Shown here one piece after another: positions 1 through 10,422 of a stretch of DNA of 64,000 nucleotides (the stretch's first letter is position 1; each line of letters begins with the position of its first letter). The stretch is from Poa pratensis. Its lineage: Eukaryota > Streptophyta > Magnoliopsida > Poales > Poaceae. Below the pieces are notes generated by a model. That model was not told where the DNA came from. It did no database searches and worked only from the letters and a program-made list of their open reading frames with translations. Where the stretch lies: positions 9,782,583 to 9,846,582 of the forward strand of contig CAMZMU010000111.1 in assembly GCA_947311845.1 (NCBI GenBank). The letters run 5' to 3'. A program made the position numbers and the translations under genes.

Positions 1-53
1 GTTTTGCAGGTCGCGCAACTCGCGTTTTTTTGCTCGAAACGCGGCGCGGCGGA

Positions 54-94
54 GCAGAACCCGCAAAACAGAATATTCTGTTTTGCGGTTCTGC
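54..94. repeat. Near-perfect palindrome upstream of the SANT/NAM-like pseudogene
   Basis: The left arm (54-74) and right arm (75-94) are reverse complements over 20 positions with one unpaired C in the left arm, so the single strand could fold into a hairpin with almost no loop. A partial further copy of the right arm lies at about 98-110. It is about 120 bases upstream of the first candidate ATG at 214. It may be a remnant of a transposon end or a promoter-proximal hairpin; the sequence does not decide. Confidence 0.6.
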
Positions 95-213
95 TTTGCG
101 GTTTCTGCTCCTCCGCACATGCGCTCTATATCACTTTCCCCTCCGCCTTTTCATTCTCCCGCCTTTTCATTCTCCCGTGCTCCTACTTCCCGCCTTTCCC
201 ACGTCCGGCACAG

Positions 214-1432
214 ATGTCGCCCATCAAACGCAACCGTGGAGGCGCTCGCGGTGGAGGAGGACGACGGGGTGGCGCTGCTCGCGGGGGCGCTCGCGGCGGC
301 TACGTCGTCCCTCGCAAACACGCGCGCGGCCGCCGAACACGCCGGATGAAGACTGGGACAAGGAGCTGGCGCGTCGAGCGGCGGCCATCGTAGACAGGAG
401 AGGGAGGCGCATCAGTGCGGAGGCTAGGCAGAAGGAGATCGATCTGCTGCGAGCTTCGATGGCGTACGCAGCTGCCGGCGACACAAGTCAAGGGAGCACG
501 AACGCGGCGGGGGGCGCATCGCCGTCGAACCCAGCGTTCTTTGATGGCGGTGGCGTCACCCCGCGTTCCGCGGTACGGGCCTCGCCATTCTGTGAAAGCA
601 GCAGCCGCTCCGATTCGCCGACCGTCGGCGTCGGCGTCCCCATCGATCTCAACCAGGCGTTCACCGACTCGCCGGCTATACAGAGAGATCGGCGTCGCCA
701 GCGCGTCGATGTGAGCGGCCGGCAATGCCTGTTTGGCGAGGATGGCGATGGTACCGGCTACTCCGATGGCCACATGTTCGACAGAATGCGTGTCGACGTC
801 GACTGCGACATGGTATGAAATCTACGTCCTTTACCGCCATGATCATTGTGCTCAATACATGAAACCGACGTGCGCGTTGTTCGATTGCAATAGGTCGAAG
901 GCTCGGAAGTGTTGTGTGACATGATCCGTGAGGGGACGGGGCCGTCCGTCGGGGAGCCAGATGTGGAGGCTGGATGGTACGTTGAGGAGGAAGATGGCGA
1001 CGGTGAAGAGGAAGACGGCGACGGAGAGGAGGACGCTGGCGACGTAGAGTAGGACATGGAGGGCGTCGAAGAGTACATGGAGGGTGGCGCTGAGGATGTC
1101 GATGGCGGCGGCGAGGGTGTGGAGGCCCCGAAGGTCCGGAAGACGAGGAAGAAGGGCACAAAAGGCAAGCGGTGGAAGAACAAGGAGGACGAGTGCCTTT
1201 GCGACACATGGAAGCTTGTCACGAACGACTCCATCGCCGGTTCCAACCAAACCTACGGTCGGTATTGGAAGAGGATCGAAGAACAATTCCATGAGACGAT
1301 GTGGTATGGTGACTTTGCGAAGGTGCCTATGGATCGCAATTGGAATGCAATGTCGCATAGGTGGCGGGCAATCCAAGACGAATGCAACAAGTTCCACGGC
1401 GACCTTGAGCAAATTCAAAGGAGGAAAGAGAG
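214..1432 (+). pseudogene. 5' part of a Myb/SANT-like, NAM-associated-domain gene, split by element A
   Basis: The reading starts at ATG 214 (MSPIKRNRGG, then a Gly/Arg-rich tract). It must change frame near 300-330 to enter the well-conserved part (PNTPDEDWDKELARRAA). An intron fits at 813-893 (GTATGA...AATAG); exon 2 continues in frame from 894 through an acidic stretch (EEEDGDGEEEDGDGEED). An in-frame TAG at 1050-1052 follows, after which the same frame stays open through a basic tract (KTRKKGTKGKRWKNKEDE) and a SANT-like trihelix (residues W, C..W..V, Y..YW..I, R.W..M.HRW). The frame ends at 1432, where retrotransposon A inserted; it resumes at 16322. Proteins of this layout are abundant in grasses, often labelled glutathione S-transferase T3-like or NAM-associated, and some probably belong to Harbinger-type elements. 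With a frameshift, a stop and a 14.9-kb insertion it is very unlikely to be functional. Whether frameshift and stop came before the insertion cannot be told here. Confidence 0.8.
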
Positions 1433-2931
1433 TGATGTCTACGAACGCTTCTATTCCTGTAGACAGTGTTGGGCCTCCAAGTGCAGAGGTTTGTAGAACA
1501 GCACCAAGTTTCGCTTAAGTGAACAACCCAAGGTTTATCGAACTTAGGGAGGTAGAGGTCAAAGATATTCCTCTCAAGCAACCCTGCAATTAAGATACAA
1601 GAAGTCTCTTGTGTCCCCAACACACCTAATACACTTGTCAGATGTATAGGTGCACTAGTTCGGTGAAGAGATATCAAAATACAAGTGATATAGATAATAA
1701 TAGGTGGTAATTGCAATCTGTAGTAAAAATGGCAGCGAGCAAACATGCAGCAGAACTGAGAGTAAACGGTATTTCAATGCTTGGAAACAAGGGCTAGGGA
1801 TCATACTTTCACTAGTGGACACTCTCAACAATAATAAGATAATTGAACACATAAATACTTCCTTCACTATGCTACTCTGAACTATTCTCCCGTTGGATAG
1901 AAATACCAATCTACTACGTAGGGCTACAAAGAGCACACCTTAAAGTCTGAGTAAATAAACACCACAATATCATAGAACACAAAGACCATCGCGTAGGGCT
2001 ATAAAAGCACACCTTAAAGTCTGTATTCCACATATAGGACACTCCACGCTGTCACTATGAGCATCCTAAAATGGTCCACAAACACCACAATTTTATAGTG
2101 ACATCAAACATAAGAACAACTCATGGTAAATATACATCTAATCTTATTAATGGAGCCATACACGCCACCCACACTTTCACCTTGGTATTGTGTTGTCACA
2201 TGACTCCGAAGATCATAATGATAAAACCACTTAAGTAGCATAACTATAACAATGAAGGGGAAACATCTATGAATTCAACTAGATTACAATGCTCATGATC
2301 AAATAAAGATCACACCATGGGAGAGAGAGATGAACCACATAGCTACCAGTAGAGCCCTCAGCCTCGATGAAGAACTACTCCCTCCTCATCATGGGAGGCA
2401 GCAACGGCGATGAAGATGGCTCCGGGGGCACTTCCCCGTCCCGGCAGGGTTCCGGAACAGAGACTTCTGTCCCCCGAATTAGGGTTTCAGATGGCGGCGG
2501 AGCTGGGAGTCGTCTCTGGGAAAATCGTCGAGTTTTAGGGTTTTCTCCGCTGAGGCAATAAATAGGTGAAAGGGCGGCGTCGGAAGGTTCTCATGTCAAC
2601 GAGGTGACCCCTCGGCGCCACCCCCCTCCAGGCCACGCCGCGGCCTGGCGTGGAGGCCTCGTGCCTCCCCCGGACTTGTCCTTCTGGCCCATGGAGTCTT
2701 CTGGTAAAATAGTGATGTCCGTTGATTTTCGTCCAATTCCGAGAATATTTCCCGACTAGCTTTTCTGAAACGGAAAAACATCAGAAAACAGGAACTGGCA
2801 CTGTGGCATCTTGTTAATAGGTTAGTTCCAGAAAATGCATAATAATGGTATGAAGTGTATGTAAACATGTAGCAATTGGTATAATAACAACATGGAACAT
2901 CAAAAAATATAGATACGTTTGAGACGTATCA
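1433..2931 (-). repeat. Element A, 3' LTR
   Basis: This is one of two 1499-bp LTRs; it is the 3' copy because the element reads on the minus strand. It holds a TATA-like CTATTTATTG (minus strand, near 2555-2566), followed downstream by a leader with ACCCTAAAA and ACCCTAATTC. Small ORFs inside it, such as 2367-2561, match across related LTRs but look incidental. Confidence 0.9.
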
Positions 2932-3595
2932 GCATCCCCAAGCTTAGTTCCTACTCGTCCTCGAGTAAGTAAACGATAAAACAAAATAATTTTTGAAGTG
3001 ACATGCTACCATCATAATCTTGATCAAATAGTATTGTAAGGCACATGTAAATGAATGAAGTGATCCAAGTCAATGGTCTATAGTTTGCTACCAAATAGAT
3101 AATGAGTAAACAACTGAATCATACAAGCAAAACTTTTCATGAATAGTACTTTGGAGACATTGTATCCACAGGTTTACATAAGAGTTAACTCAAAAAGCAA
3201 TAGATTCTAGTAAAAGGTATTTAACCAACACAAAGGAAGATTTAAGTTTCAGCGTTTGCTTCAACTTCAACATATTTATCTCATGGATATTGTCAAGGCA
3301 AAGCAATATAATAAGTCAAACATATCACCATATAACAACTGTTGTACCAAAGTTGACACTAGTGTTTGCTTGTGGAGATAGAAAGGAGTAGGAAAACTGA
3401 CTCAACAATAAAGTAAAAGAAAGGCCCTTCGCAGAGGGAAGCAGGGATTAAATCATGTGCTAGAGCTTTTTAAGTTTCTGAAAGCATATAGAGAGCATAA
3501 AAATATATATTTTGAGAGGTGTGTGTTAATGGTCAACGAATCAGTAAATAGATAATACATTAAGTCACAAGCTAACCAGACCTTACAAGAGCGGC
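2932..3595 (-). other. Element A internal 3' noncoding region with PPT and hairpin
   Basis: This part is AT-rich and has no coding sequence. On the minus strand it ends in the polypurine tract AAGCTTGGGGATGC (2932-2945) next to the LTR. Just before that is a hairpin-forming CTACTCG-type inverted repeat (2951-2968). The block matches the 3' ends of B (about 9880-10422) and C (about 46470-46583). B inserted after 3595, so this stretch continues at 11774. Confidence 0.8.
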
Positions 3596-4939
3596 TGATA
3601 CGTCTCCAACGTATCTATAATTTCTTATGATCCATGCTAATATTATACCAATTGTCACATGTTTTATATACACTTTATATCATATTATGACATTTATTGG
3701 ACTAACCTATTAACAAGATGCCACAGTGCCAGTTTCTGTTTATTATGTCTGTGTATTGCAGAAAAGGCCCGAAAACCAAAGTGCTCGGAAAAAACCAGAA
3801 AAATTACAGAAATTCTATTTCGCCAGAAGACCCACGGAGCCAGAAGGGCAAGTCCAGCGGAGGCCCACGGCCCCTCACCATGCCGTCGCGCGGCCTGGAG
3901 GGGGGTGGCGCCCACGTGGTGAGGCCGCCTCGTGCACGCCCTCGCGTTGCCCTTTGGCCTATATATTGCTCCTGCCCCGAAAACCCTAGAAGAATCGACG
4001 ATTTCTCCAGAAGAGTTCCGTAGCTCCGCCGCCACCAAAAACCCTAATTCGGGGGACAGAAGTCTCTGTTTCGGCACCCTGCCGGGACGGGGAATTGCCC
4101 CCGGAGCCATCTCCATCGACTCCACCGCCATCTTCATCGCCGTTGCTGCCTCCCATGATGAGGAGGGAGTAGTTCTCCCCCGAGGCTGAGGGCTCTACCG
4201 GTAGCTATGTGGTTTACCTCTCTCTCCCATGGTGTGATCTTTATGTGATCATGAGCATTGCTAGTATCGCTGAATTCATATGTAATGTTTATGCTACTCA
4301 AGTGATTTTATCTAGTTTCCGGAGTCATTGTGACAACACGGTATCAAGGTGACAGTGTGGGTACTTGTGTGTGACTCTATAAATAATTTAGATATTATCA
4401 TGGCTTATTCTTTGTGGAATTGTGGTGTTTGTTTACTCAGACTTTGAGGTGTGCTTTTGTAGCCCTACGCATAGTACTCTTGTTTCACCAAGAAGGAGAA
4501 TAATCCCGAGTAGCACTTACTTGCGTTCAGTTGTGCTAAAATGTTGAGAGATACCACTAGTGAAAGTATGATCCCTAGGCCTTGTTTCTAAGCATTGAAA
4601 CACCGTTTACAACAAGTTCTGCTACATGTTTGCTTGCTGCCATTTTTATTTCAGATTGCAATTACTACTTATAATCATCCATATTACTTGTATTTCACTA
4701 TCTCTTCGCCGAACTAGTGCACCTATACATCTGACAAGTGTATTAGGTGTGTTGGGGACACAAGAGACTTCTTGTATCTTAATTGCAGGGTTGCTTGAGA
4801 GGGATATCTTTGACCTCTACCTCCCTGAGTTCGATAAACCTTGGGTGATTCACTTAAGGGAAACTTGCTGCTGTTCTACAAACCTCTGCACTTGGAGGCC
4901 CAACACTGTCTACAAGAATAGAAGCGTGCGTAGACATCA
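3596..4939 (+). repeat. Element B, 5' LTR
   Basis: The LTR starts TGATACGTCTCC and ends GACATCA. A TATA box (CTATATATT, about 3959-3967) lies about 360 bases in, so transcription would start near 3990. It is near-identical to the copy at 10423-11768; differences seen include small indels near 3870, 3910 and 4608. Confidence 0.93.
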
Positions 4940-4949
4940 AGCTATTTTC

Positions 4950-4966
4950 TGGCGCCGTTGCCGGGG
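4950..4966 (+). other. Primer-binding site of element B
   Basis: TGGCGCCGTTGCCGGGG begins 10 bases after the 5' LTR. From recall, it is complementary to the 3' end of plant tRNA-Asp (GUC), the usual primer for minus-strand synthesis in many Gypsy elements. The same site occurs in A (14791-14807) and C (29912-29929). Confidence 0.85.
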
Positions 4967-5049
4967 AGGTAAGTGTTGGAAGGTATCTCCTTTAGATTCT
5001 GCAATTATTTCTTTTTGTTTCTTGTTTTTATTTTCACTAGTTAGGCTTA

Positions 5050-6927
5050 ATGGAAAACAACAAAAAAATTAGAGATCTTTATGAACTTTATATTGAATTA
5101 GGACATGATGCTTTTGAAGAGAAAATTAAGAAACCGATGGAAGTTTGTCTGCATAATAGTGGTAGTAATGTTATTAGCATGAATTCCTTGAACACCATTA
5201 TTGCTAATGCTATGGAAAAGTCTAAGCTTGGGGAAGCTAGTTTTTATGAAAATGATCTTTTTAGTTCCCCAGCTTTAGAGGAGAAAATTTGCTCTGATAA
5301 TACTGTGTCTCCCATATGTGATAATTCTAATGATGCTTGTGATATTTTAAATCCACCTACTGAAAGTATTCCTTTTGAAATACCTATGGAAATTGTTGAA
5401 AAGGTTATGGATGAACGTTATGCAGGGGATGGAACAGTCCATCCAAGTGATCACTTGTTGAAACTTAAAGAACTTTGTGAGTTGTTTAAGGTTGCAGGTT
5501 TATCAAGAGAAAATGCCATGAAGAAATTATTTCCATTGTCACTTAAGGACAAAGCAAGGGAGTGGTATGAGCTACTGGATGATCCTCATCATTCGGAGTG
5601 GAAGGAGCTTGAATATCTCTTTTACTCTAAATTTTATCCTCCTTATGAATTGTATTTAGATAGGAATTACATTTTTAATTTTTGGCCTCGTGATGGAGAA
5701 AGCATTGCTCAAGCTTGGGGAAGGCTGAAAACATTAATACTCAAATGTCCTAACCATGAGCTTCCTGAGAAAATAATTGTTACTAATTTTTATGCAAGGC
5801 TTTCAGGTCATTACAAGGATTATCTAGATGCCTGTTCAGAGGGTTCTTTCACAAGTAAGAAGGTTGAAGCTAGATGGGATCTTCTTGAAAGAATTCAAAG
5901 CAATACTGAAGATTGGGAGAACGACAAAGGTAAAGGATCAGGTATAAACTATGAATATGAATGCATTAAGTCTTTCGTTGAAACTGCTGGTTTTCAAAAG
6001 CTTAGTGCTAATTATGGTCTTGATTCTCAAATTATTGTTGATTGTTGTAGAACCTTTGCTTCTCATATTAATGTTCCTAAAGAAAGCTGGGACATGTATC
6101 ATGAACCTTTCAAAGACACTTGCATGGAAAATGAAATTGTTGTTAATGATTGCAATAAACATGCTCAAACTTCTGAAAATGCTATTTCTTATAAGGATGT
6201 TAATTTTTGTGGAGTGCTTAGACCTTGTGAAAAGACTAATAATGAAGAAGAATATTGTAAACTTCATAAGCATGAGAAAACTAGAATATGGAGTAGGGCT
6301 CTAAATGATCTTGCTGAAAAGGTTTGTGCCCTATATCCTTTTATTTGTGAACTCTGCTATGAAGAAGGTCATTTCGAATTCCAATGCTCAAAGTTTAATG
6401 ATACAATTTCGAGTTTGTTTGATGATAGCATGATCCATCCCGATCTTTATGATGAACTTGAATTATTTTTGGGGTGTGAAGAGTTATCAAGGAAAACTTC
6501 TTTGTTAGATATGAGTTCTTTTGATATGAATAGTATTTTGCGGGGATGCCGTCTCCATTGTGTTGATAAGAGCCACAGTAATCCTTATATAGAAAAAATT
6601 ATAAAAGATGTACCTTTGCCAAAATATGAAAGGACTTATACTTGTTTTACTCTAATTAATGAAAGGGAGGAATCCTCCCAAGTTTCTTCTATTGTTTCTA
6701 ACAATGAACCAGGGCATGTGGAGAAGCTTCCTTTCAAACCTCTCCCTCCTAAAGATAAAAAGAAGAGGGGAAAGAAGAAGAAGAAGAAGAAGAGGAGTAA
6801 AAAGAGAGAGGAAAAGGTATCCTCTCCTAAGCATGTTGCTCCTTTCATGATTGTTTCTAATGAGTCTAAATTATTGAAGAAGATTCACGTACTTGGGGTC
6901 ATTATTATCTCGACACTAAATCTATAG
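5050..6927 (+). CDS. gag: Gag protein of element B (625 codons, open)
   Basis: The ATG at 5050 follows the primer-binding site by about 80 bases and opens MENNKKIRDLYE, the same start as the ORF in A. A retrotransposon gag domain covers roughly residues 110-265 (AREWYELL, W.ELEYLFYSKFYP, NFYARLSGHYKDYLD). It would form the virus-like particle in the cytoplasm. A CCHC zinc knuckle of spacing C-x2-C-x4-H-x4-C (CELCYEEGHFEFQC) is at about residues 433-446, expected to bind the element's RNA. A very basic tract (KKRGKKKKKKKRSKKREEK) at about residues 570-590 looks like a nuclear-localisation or RNA-binding segment. The stop at 6925-6927 seems to come from a frameshift near 6890, because homologous coding continues in another frame. 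No protease or RT follows. Confidence 0.85.
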   Translation: MENNKKIRDLYELYIELGHDAFEEKIKKPMEVCLHNSGSNVISMNSLNTIIANAMEKSKLGEASFYENDLFSSPALEEKICSDNTVSPICDNSNDACDILNPPTESIPFEIPMEIVEKVMDERYAGDGTVHPSDHLLKLKELCELFKVAGLSRENAMKKLFPLSLKDKAREWYELLDDPHHSEWKELEYLFYSKFYPPYELYLDRNYIFNFWPRDGESIAQAWGRLKTLILKCPNHELPEKIIVTNFYARLSGHYKDYLDACSEGSFTSKKVEARWDLLERIQSNTEDWENDKGKGSGINYEYECIKSFVETAGFQKLSANYGLDSQIIVDCCRTFASHINVPKESWDMYHEPFKDTCMENEIVVNDCNKHAQTSENAISYKDVNFCGVLRPCEKTNNEEEYCKLHKHEKTRIWSRALNDLAEKVCALYPFICELCYEEGHFEFQCSKFNDTISSLFDDSMIHPDLYDELELFLGCEELSRKTSLLDMSSFDMNSILRGCRLHCVDKSHSNPYIEKIIKDVPLPKYERTYTCFTLINEREESSQVSSIVSNNEPGHVEKLPFKPLPPKDKKKRGKKKKKKKRSKKREEKVSSPKHVAPFMIVSNESKLLKKIHVLGVIIISTLNL

Positions 6928-7720
6928 GCACTATTGAAGATGATTATATGTCTGTTACTTCTTGTAGTGATCATGATTGGGAAAATGAAACTACTTTTGA
7001 TATTGAAAATCTTTGGGGTACCAATTCTGAAAATGATGATGTTAATAATGTCTATACTATTAGTACTATCCATGTTCCATCCAATTATGATATGGAAAGC
7101 TCCAATCTTGGGGATGAGGTGTTTGAAAATCCTTTTGCTACTGACGATTATATATTTAAGACATCTCCTTCTAGTAAAATTGATGAAGATATGTTTACAA
7201 ATGAACACACTTTGGAAGATAACTATTCTGTTGTTTATGATGATACTATGCCTCCAATCTTTGATAATTATCATAATGACAACTATGACATATGTTATAA
7301 TTACAATCATCCTCATGAAACTTGTCATAGTTATGGAGGGATTACCCAAAACCATCTCTCTAATATACAACTTGTCTATCATGTTCAAGTTCTTTATGAT
7401 GATCCTACTCCCATTGTTATTAATAAGAAGAACTTTGCTTATGTGGAAAATATTGATACTTTTATGCATATGATCATGATAAGAATGTTTCATGTGATGG
7501 TTATATTGTGGATTTTATAAATGATGCTACTGAAAGTTTTTATGAGAGAGGGAGACATGGCTTCATATATCACAATAATATTGAATCTCCTCTCTTTTTG
7601 TTGAAATTTTTGAAGTTGCACTTGTTTTGTCTTTCTATGCTAGATGCTTCATGCTTCAATAATTTGTTTTCTTACAAGATTCCTTTGCATAGGAAGGTGG
7701 TTAGACTTAAATGTGTTTAA
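6928..7720 (+). pseudogene. Frameshifted C-terminal continuation of the element B gag ORF
   Basis: Reading continues in a second frame from before 6948 to 7520 (an Asp/Tyr/Asn-rich stretch with DDTMPPIFDNYHNDNYD) and then in a third frame, 7508-7720 (DATESFYERGRHGFIYHNN, then a hydrophobic segment LFLLKFLKLHLFCLSML and a final IPLHRKVVRLKC). The same order, acidic repeats then ERG motif then hydrophobic helix then basic end, occurs unbroken in the A ORF and in pieces in C. So this is the real C-terminus of the family's protein, broken in this copy by two frameshifts (near 6890 and 7500). Confidence 0.75.
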
Positions 7721-10422
7721 TATTTGCTTCTTGATGCTCTCTTATATTCAACTCTTATACATATGAGAGCATTATCAAAAATTTCATGCCTAGCTAAAAG
7801 GCTTTAAAGAAAAGCGCTTGTGGGAGACAACCCATGTTATTTTATTTTATTTGAGTCAAGGAGTGTTTACTTCTGTAACAACTCCTTTGTATCTTTATTT
7901 TATTGCATTGTTGTGCCAAGTAAAGTCTCTAGTAGAAAGTTGATGCTAGATTTGGATTTCTGCACAGGGACAGATTTTTGCTGTCCACGGTTTTGAGCTT
8001 TATTCACTCCAGAAAAATTGAAAATTCTGAAAAAATTCGTGCGTGATCCTCAGATATGTACGCAACTTTCATTAGTTTTGAGTTTCTCGATCTGAGCAAC
8101 TTAAGTGCCTCGAAAAAATTCGTCTTTACGGACTGTTCTGTTTTGACAGATTCTGCCATTTATTTTGCATTGCCTCTTTTACTATGTTTGATTGGATTTC
8201 TTTGCTCCATAAAACATCAGTGGCTGTAGCTAATGTCCAGAAGTATTGGTGATGATTGTGTCACTGTAGAATATGTGAATTTTTGATTATGCACTAACCC
8301 CTAATGAGATTACTTTGAGTTTGGTGTGGCGGAAGTTTTCAAGGATCAAGCGAGAAGGATGATATGATGTGATCAAGAAGAGTGAAAAGCCTAAGCTTGG
8401 GGATGCCCCCGTGGGTCACCCAAGCATATTTCAAGAAGACTCAAGCGTCTAAGCTTGGGGATGCCCAAGGCATCCCCTTCTTCATCAACAACTTATCAGG
8501 TCATCTCTAGTGAAACTATATTTTAATTCTTCCACATCTTATGTGCTTTACTTGGAGCGTCTGTGTGCTTTTATTTTCGCATTGTTATTTTATTTTCTGA
8601 ATAAATTGGATCCTAGCATTCTTGTGTGGGAGAGAGACACGCTCCGCTTTTTCATGTGAATACTCATATTCTTCACTTATATTTGTTGAGTATTCTTATC
8701 TAGCTACTGCTATGCTTTTAGCTCCTGTTTTTCATGCATCTCTTATTCAGAGCTGTTAGTTCTTGTAGAGTAATACTCTCTTGTTTCATTTGTAAATTAT
8801 TTGGAGAGTTTTTGTTGAAATAAGTTGATTGGTGTTTGGTTGGAAACAGAAAATGCAACATGTGGTAGATGGTATATCGAAAAGACACACATATAGATCA
8901 TTGTCTTGGATAATTTGACACTTGGCAATTGTTTTGAGCTCTCAAGTATTTCATGTTTAAGCTCTTGCATCATGTAGTTAAAAACCTATTAGTAAAGAAC
9001 TACCGTAGAGCTTGTTGAAATTTGGTTTGCATGTTTGCTATCTCTAAGGTCTAGATATTTTCTGGTAAAAGTGTTTGAGCAACAAGGAAGACAGTGTAGA
9101 GTCTTATAATGCTTGCAATATGTTTTCATGTAAGTCTTGCTGTACCGGTTGATATCTTGTGTTTGCTTCAAACAACCTTGCTAGCCTAAACTCTGTACTG
9201 AGAGGGAATGCTTCTCGTGCATCCAAAACCTTGAGCCAAAACCCATGCCATTTGTGTCCACCATAACTACCTATTATGTGGTATTTTCTGCCATTCCAAG
9301 TAAATACTTCATGTGCTACCTTTAAACTATTCAAAAGCTATTATCCCTTATTTGTGTCAATGTTTTATAGCTCATGAGGAAGTATGTGGTGTTTTATCTT
9401 TCAACCTTGTCATTTACTCCTGACAGACTTTCACCAATGGACTAGTGGCATATACATCCGCTTATCCAATAATTTTGCAAAAAGAGCTGGCAAATGGGGT
9501 GCCCAGTCCCAATTAATTACAACTTTCACCTTTAATTCTCTTCACATGTTTTGCCCTGATTTATCAGTAAGCAATTTAAAAAGTTAATCATTCAAAATAG
9601 ACACTCCTCCATGGTATGTGATTGTTGGAAGGCACCCGAGGATTCGGTTAGCCATGGCTTGTGTAAGCAAAGGTTGGGAGGAGTGTCACACAAATAAAGT
9701 ACATGTGTAAACAAAAGAGAAGAGGGATGATCTGCCTTTGGGTAGAAATAACGTCCTTCATGGGAGCCGCTCTTGAAAGTCTGGTTGACAAGGGGGTTAG
9801 AGTGCCCACTACCATTCGTTGACAACAACAAACACCTCTCAAAACTTTATTTTTATGCTCTCTATATGATTTCAAAACTTAAAAAGCTCTAGCACATGAT
9901 TTAATCCCTGCTTCCCTCTGCGAAGGGCCTTTCTTTTACTTTATGTTGAGTCAGTTTACCTACTCCTTTCTATCTCAGAAGCAAACACTTGTGTCAACTT
10001 TGTGTGCAACAATTTTTATATGCTTACTTATTGCACTTATTATATTGCTTTGTGTTGACAATTATCCATGAGATATACAAGTTGAAAGTTGAAAGCAATT
10101 GCTGAAACTTAAATCTTCCTTTGTGTTGCTTCAATGCCTTTTACTTAGAATCTATTGCTTTATGAGTTAACTCTTATGCAAAACTTTTTGATGCTTGTCT
10201 TGAAAGTACTATTTGTGAAAAGTTTTTGCTTATATGATTCAGTGTTTACTCATTATCTATTTGTTAGCAAACTATAGACCATTGCCTTGAGTCACTTCAT
10301 TCATGACATATGCTTTACAATATTATTTGATCAAGATTATGTGGTAGCATGTCACCTAAGAAATTATTTGTTGTTATCGTTTTACCTACTCGAGGACGAG
10401 TAGAACTAAGCTTGGGGATGCT
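7721..10422 (+). other. Element B 3' noncoding region ending in the polypurine tract
   Basis: This 2.7-kb AT-rich stretch has no credible ORF, yet blocks of it are conserved in A and C. Block 1 (about 7791-7845) carries AGCTAAAAGGC and GTGGGAGACAACCCA. Block 2 (8393-8477) carries AAGCTTGGGGATGCC twice, the second time as a perfect hairpin (8457-8477). A further block around 10310-10422 ends with the hairpin CTACTCGAGGACGAGTAG (10386-10403) and the polypurine tract AAGCTTGGGGATGCT (10408-10422). It also holds an uninterrupted version of the site into which B inserted in A (9750-9790). Confidence 0.75.

Noticed and set aside
300..1418. Minus-strand ORFs of 157-188 codons across the SANT/NAM-like gene
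   Set aside because: Shadows of the plus-strand coding sequence in GC-rich DNA.
3694..4189. Overlapping ORFs of 85-147 codons in the B LTRs (also at 10521-11019)
   Set aside because: They lie around the LTR promoter and leader, appear in both LTRs, and have no known domain; LTR leader ORFs are common by chance.
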